NCBI GenBank assembly: GCA_019448385.1
Contig: JAGTXO010000004.1
Location: 1,488,001-1,552,000 of the forward strand
Source of the DNA: Diacronema lutheri
Taxonomy: Eukaryota; Haptophyta; Pavlovophyceae; Pavlovales; Pavlovaceae
Length of the DNA: 64,000 nt
Reading direction: 5' to 3'
The notes under the pieces are model-generated. The model ran no database searches. It was given only the letters and a program-made list of their open reading frames with translations, and was not told the origin of the DNA. The translations under genes were made by a program, and so were the position numbers. Below are positions 60,487 through 64,000 of the stretch, piece after piece (the first letter of the stretch is position 1; each line of letters begins with the position of its first letter).

Positions 60487-63400
60487 TCAGGCGGCCCCGT
60501 CGGAGGCTTTTCGTCGAATCCGCGGCGGGCTGCCCTCATGGCCGATGCCGCGCGCGCGGCCGACGGCGCCTCCTGCTGTGAGCACGCGGCCGACGCTGCC
60601 TCCACGCGCTGCATCGCCGCCCCACGGCCTCGGGAGCCGCGCGATCGCGCTGAGCGCGGAGAAAGCGGCCTTGTCGCCGGACAGGCCCTTGTCCTCGCCG
60701 CTCACGCCCGCGCCCTCCGCAATTGCGTGCCTGCGCTCGGGGGCGGAGGCCGTGCTCTCGCGCGCATCCGCGCCATCGCTGGCGCCCGAGCGCGAGACGG
60801 AGCGGACGCGCAGCTGCGGCGAGCCGAGCGTGTTGCTCGGCCCCGCCGCCGGCCCGCTGAGCACCGAGCTGCCGCCCCACGACGTGCGCTCCGACTCGCA
60901 CACGGCGCGCCGACCAGCCGTCGGCGAGAGCCCCGTGTGGTGGTGGTAGTGCAACGACGACTGCCCGCCGCCCGTCAGCGCGGCGATGTGACGCACGCGG
61001 CTCTCGAGGTCGTTCAGGTTGCTCGCGAAGGCGCCCCTGCGCCCGCGGTCCACGTCGGCGAGCGCCGCGTCGGCCTCCGCCTGCGAGACGTCCGACCGGC
61101 GCGCCACGGAGAGCATCCGCATGCGGTCTTGCACCCACGAGGACGCGCACGTGTCGGGCGACGCGCCGTCGGCGGCGGCCGTGCCGCCAACGCCGTCGGC
61201 GCCGCTCGCGCTCGTGTCGGCGAAGGGCAGCGAGCCGTGCGCGCGCGGTGGCACGCCCAGCGGCGTGATCGCCGCGCCCATCCGCTGGCGCCCGTGCAGC
61301 GACGAGCCATCCGCCACACGCATCCGCGGGCTGCCCGTGCGGTCAATGCAACTGCCGCGAGCGTGGCGCCTGCCGCTGTCGTCGTCGCCGCCCGGATGGC
61401 GACGCACGGGCGCGGAGATTGGGCCCTTGTGCAGCAGCGCCGCTCGCTGCTCGCCCGTGGGCGTGCCCGCGCTGCGCGTCTTGTACAACGTCCCACGCGC
61501 CTCGCCGAGCGCGCGCTCGAAACCATCGCCGTCGGGCGCGGCGGCAGGCAGCAAGGCAGCGCTCGCGGCGAGCGCTGACGGCGCGCTCTCGGGCCCCGCT
61601 TCGGCACACGGCGCTGCCGCCCCGCCATCGTGCGCGCGATTTGCGCCCGCGCCCACGCCGCCCGCCGCCAGCGCCGAGGGCGCGCGCTCGGCGACGCCCT
61701 CGAAGGCGACGTCTGCGTCGTGCACGGACTCGACGACAGCCGAGCGGCGGTTGAGGTCGGCAGCGCTGCCGCTGTCGGGCGGCTCGGCCGCCTCCGCCGA
61801 CTGCTTGGCGCCCGCGCGGTCGAGCAGCGCGTCAATGTCCTCGGCCACCGCGGCGTGCGAGCTCGCGTCGTCCTCGCCGGCCTGCTCGTCGTCGTCGTCG
61901 CCGTCGTCGGACGAGGCGTCCGAATCGTCGGCCGCGCCCGCGCCGCCGCGCGTGCGCTGCGTCACGCGCGCGTCGGCGGCTGCATCGGCCGCCGCCGACG
62001 ACAGGCCGGCCGAGCGCGCGCGCAGCCATCGTCGCGCAGCTGCCGCCTCGGCGAGGAGCTGCAGGTCCTCAAACGTGCGCAGAGCCTCGAGCACGTGCCG
62101 CACGCCGCTCGTGCCGTCGCCGACGCCGAGCGCGCGGCCGAGGCGGAAGAGCGCGAACGCGCGCAGCAGCTGCAGCGCGTGCGGCTCGTCCACGCCGCCC
62201 ACGAGCTCGACGGCGCGGCGCAGCTCGCGCGCGGCGCGCGCGCGCTGCCCGCGGATCCGCGCGAGCTCGCCCGCGACGAGGTGGCTGAGCGGCGCGGCCG
62301 CGTGCCACGAGTGCGCAAGTTGCGCCGCGCGCGCGCACGCGGCCTCGGCGCGCGCGCGCGCATCGTCTGCGAGCTCGCGCTGCGCCGCGTCGTCGGGGCT
62401 CGCGGCGGCCGCAGCGGCGCGGCGCGCGGTGAGTGTAAGCGCAGCCTCGCAGCGGAAGAAGAGCACGAGCACATCCCGCCAGCCTGCCGCCGGACTCACC
62501 GGACGCACCGGACGCCCCTCGAGCGCAGAGAGCGGCTTGCCGAGCGCGCGCAGGTCGGCCGCACCGGCCGCTTCGGTGCGCGCCGCCTCCGCCTCCTCGG
62601 CGACGAGAAGCGCGGTCGCAGCGTCGAGTGCGCGCGACTCGCGCGCCATGACGGCGCGCGGCGCAGCGGCCGTCCCGTCGCCGTCACCGTCGTCGTCGTC
62701 GTCGTCGCTGTCGCTACCGCTCGACGCGTCGGCGTCGGCGTCGGCGTGCGCGTCGGACATCTGCAGGTGGAGCCACGCGCTCACCGCGCGCACGCCCGCG
62801 CCGTCCGCAAGCTCCTTGGCGCGCGCGAGCCGCGCGCCGCGCACGCCGGGCGCGCCGCGCGCGAGGAGCGCCGCGGCGAGCGCGACGAGCGCGCGCATGT
62901 GCCGCTCTTCGCCCTCGTCGTTGGCGTCGGCTGCGAGGCCGCGGCAGAACTGCAGCAGGTGGCCCGCCTCGACGAGCTCGCCCTGCAAGAAGAGGAGCGT
63001 GCCGAGCGCCTGGCACGCCGCCCTGCACACGAGCATCGACTTTGCGAGGATCGCCTCCTGCACCGCGGCCTCGGCGTAGGCACGCGCGCCGCCCACGTCC
63101 GCCGCGCGCAGGCAGCCGAAGCAGAAGAGCTGCAGCGAGCACGCGCGCGCTATGCGCAGGTAGGCGCCCGCGAGCGCGCCGGCGATCTCCTCGTAGCTCG
63201 CGCCTTCCGCCGCCGCGGCCGCGCGGCCGCCAATGCGCGGCGACAGCGCACCGCGTGCCGTCGCGTCGCGCGCTGCGCTCCACGCACGCCAGCCGCCGCG
63301 CGGCCGCGCGCGCGAACGCGGCCGCGCGGCGGCACCCACCGCGCCCGCGCCGTCCGCGCCGCGCCGCAGCCGCGCGGCGGCGGCCGCCGCGCGCGCCGCC

Positions 63401-64000
63401 TCATCGTCCGCCGTGGCGTCGTGCAGCGGGCGCGCGAGCAGCTCGTACCGCGGGAGCAGCCGCGTGCCGAGCGCAGGCCACAGCCCGGCGTGCGGCACGA
63501 GGCACGCGGCGAGCGGCACGAGCGCCGCCGCGCAGCCCGCGCCGCGCGACCGCGCGCGCCGCGCGCTCGCGAGGCCACGGTCGAGCGCGCGGAAGAGCGC
63601 GCGCGCACGCGCTGCGAGCTCAGCTTCAGCGAGCGCGGTCGCGCGCGGCGCGTGGCCGAGCGTCGCGGTCGCGCAGAGGAGGAGCGCGAGGAGGCCACGT
63701 GTCAAGTTTGCGTGCGGGTCGAAGCAGAGCTGCGCGAGCTGCATGTCGTGCGCGCGGCTGCCCACCGGCGTGGCGCGCGTCGCGGCGCGCAGCGCGGCGG
63801 AGACGGAGGCGGCGGCGGCGAGCGGCGGCGCGGCGAGCGCGCGCAGCTGCGAGCCGGCGGGCGCGTACGCGACGAGCGCGCCGCCGGCGTGCAGCGCTTG
63901 GCCGCCGCTGCCGTCGTCGTCGTCGGGCGCGGCCACCGCCGTGGCGCGGCTGCCCTCGCTCGCAAAGGCGCGCGCGCGCGATGCGCGCCGCTCGTTCACC
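60487..64000 (-). CDS. Large alpha-helical (TPR-like) protein, 5' end beyond the window
   Basis: An open frame of at least 1170 codons runs off the right edge. The upstream third (in protein order) has helical pairs resembling TPR/SEL1 units: EEIAGALAGAYLRIARACSL, ARAYAEAAVQEAILAKSMLV, CRAACQALGTLLFLQGELVE, AGHLLQFCRGL, then SHLVAGELARIRGQRARAAR and LQLLRAFALFRLGRALGVGD. This pattern recalls tail regions of adenylyl-cyclase/AAA-type signalling proteins, but the identity cannot be fixed. The last 450 residues are disordered with acidic Asp runs and Ser/Gly-rich stretches. Introns are not evident, though one could hide in the low-complexity part. Confidence 0.6.
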   Translation of the reverse strand, partial: VNERRASRARAFASEGSRATAVAAPDDDDGSGGQALHAGGALVAYAPAGSQLRALAAPPLAAAASVSAALRAATRATPVGSRAHDMQLAQLCFDPHANLTRGLLALLLCATATLGHAPRATALAEAELAARARALFRALDRGLASARRARSRGAGCAAALVPLAACLVPHAGLWPALGTRLLPRYELLARPLHDATADDEAARAAAAAARLRRGADGAGAVGAAARPRSRARPRGGWRAWSAARDATARGALSPRIGGRAAAAAEGASYEEIAGALAGAYLRIARACSLQLFCFGCLRAADVGGARAYAEAAVQEAILAKSMLVCRAACQALGTLLFLQGELVEAGHLLQFCRGLAADANDEGEERHMRALVALAAALLARGAPGVRGARLARAKELADGAGVRAVSAWLHLQMSDAHADADADASSGSDSDDDDDDGDGDGTAAAPRAVMARESRALDAATALLVAEEAEAARTEAAGAADLRALGKPLSALEGRPVRPVSPAAGWRDVLVLFFRCEAALTLTARRAAAAAASPDDAAQRELADDARARAEAACARAAQLAHSWHAAAPLSHLVAGELARIRGQRARAARELRRAVELVGGVDEPHALQLLRAFALFRLGRALGVGDGTSGVRHVLEALRTFEDLQLLAEAAAARRWLRARSAGLSSAAADAAADARVTQRTRGGAGAADDSDASSDDGDDDDEQAGEDDASSHAAVAEDIDALLDRAGAKQSAEAAEPPDSGSAADLNRRSAVVESVHDADVAFEGVAERAPSALAAGGVGAGANRAHDGGAAAPCAEAGPESAPSALAASAALLPAAAPDGDGFERALGEARGTLYKTRSAGTPTGEQRAALLHKGPISAPVRRHPGGDDDSGRRHARGSCIDRTGSPRMRVADGSSLHGRQRMGAAITPLGVPPRAHGSLPFADTSASGADGVGGTAAADGASPDTCASSWVQDRMRMLSVARRSDVSQAEADAALADVDRGRRGAFASNLNDLESRVRHIAALTGGGQSSLHYHHHTGLSPTAGRRAVCESERTSWGGSSVLSGPAAGPSNTLGSPQLRVRSVSRSGASDGADARESTASAPERRHAIAEGAGVSGEDKGLSGDKAAFSALSAIARLPRPWGGDAARGGSVGRVLTAGGAVGRARGIGHEGSPPRIRRKASDGAA

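Noticed and set aside
1-64000. tRNA or rRNA genes
   Set aside because: No cloverleaf B-box (GGTTCGAATCC-like) or rRNA core sequences were noticed by eye; a tRNAscan run would be decisive.

Overview
This window is nuclear DNA from a eukaryote, most likely a microalga with a secondary (red-type) plastid. The evidence is spliced genes with GT-AG and GC-AG introns, ciliary genes (an IFT57 module and a BART domain), a plastid-type phosphate translocator, and proteins whose leaders look plastid-targeted. It also has very high GC content, long G or C homopolymers inside introns, and tightly packed genes on both strands. A gene-dense haptophyte (possibly a Pavlova/Diacronema-like lineage) fits best, but that assignment is inference; no rRNA or other marker gene is present. 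Exon limits below were read by eye from splice motifs, reading-frame continuity and protein family conservation. Starts are set at ATG codons.

Layout. 0-5.4 kb: a coiled-coil gene running off the left edge, a plastid-leader protein, a tandem chorismate-lyase-like protein, an unknown gene beside a 120-bp tandem duplication, and a sugar-phosphate/phosphate translocator. 5.4-13.2 kb: an RMD1/RMND1 (DUF155) membrane protein, a divergent pair of glycosyltransferases (fucosyltransferase-like and exostosin-like), cyclase-associated protein (CAP), and a BART+START-like protein. 13.6-25.9 kb: a large disordered/coiled-coil gene, a NIMA-related kinase fused to IFT57, another fucosyltransferase-like enzyme, and an IQ-like coiled-coil gene. 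26.3-27.8 kb: a decayed hAT transposon fringed by TGACG/CGTCA repeats. 28.2-35.8 kb: a cGMP-dependent protein kinase, a PA-domain plus seven-helix membrane protein, and a DXD glycosyltransferase. 35.9-41.1 kb: a coiled-coil protein, a TenI/thiamine-phosphate-synthase-like gene, an ankyrin-repeat protein, PHAX and ADAT1. 41.4-53.5 kb: a BRO1/PH/zinc-finger/U-box/UBA/WW protein, and two long-chain acyl-CoA synthetases around an unknown low-complexity gene. 53.6-64 kb: a perfect 64-bp palindrome, an unknown six-exon gene, a coiled-coil gene, a plastid-leader membrane protein, and a large alpha-helical gene running off the right edge.

Themes. Cilium/cytoskeleton: NEK-IFT57, the BART protein, CAP and several coiled-coil genes. 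Secretory glycosylation: four glycosyltransferases. Lipid metabolism: one acyl-CoA synthetase with a peroxisomal SKL end and one with a membrane anchor. Cyclic-nucleotide and ubiquitin signalling are also represented. Many neighbours are divergent with start codons 2-120 bp apart, so shared bidirectional promoters are likely. The most novel items are the NEK-IFT57 exon-level fusion, the BRO1-PH-U-box-UBA-WW architecture, the PA+7TM protein, and the perfect palindrome just after an acyl-CoA synthetase gene.
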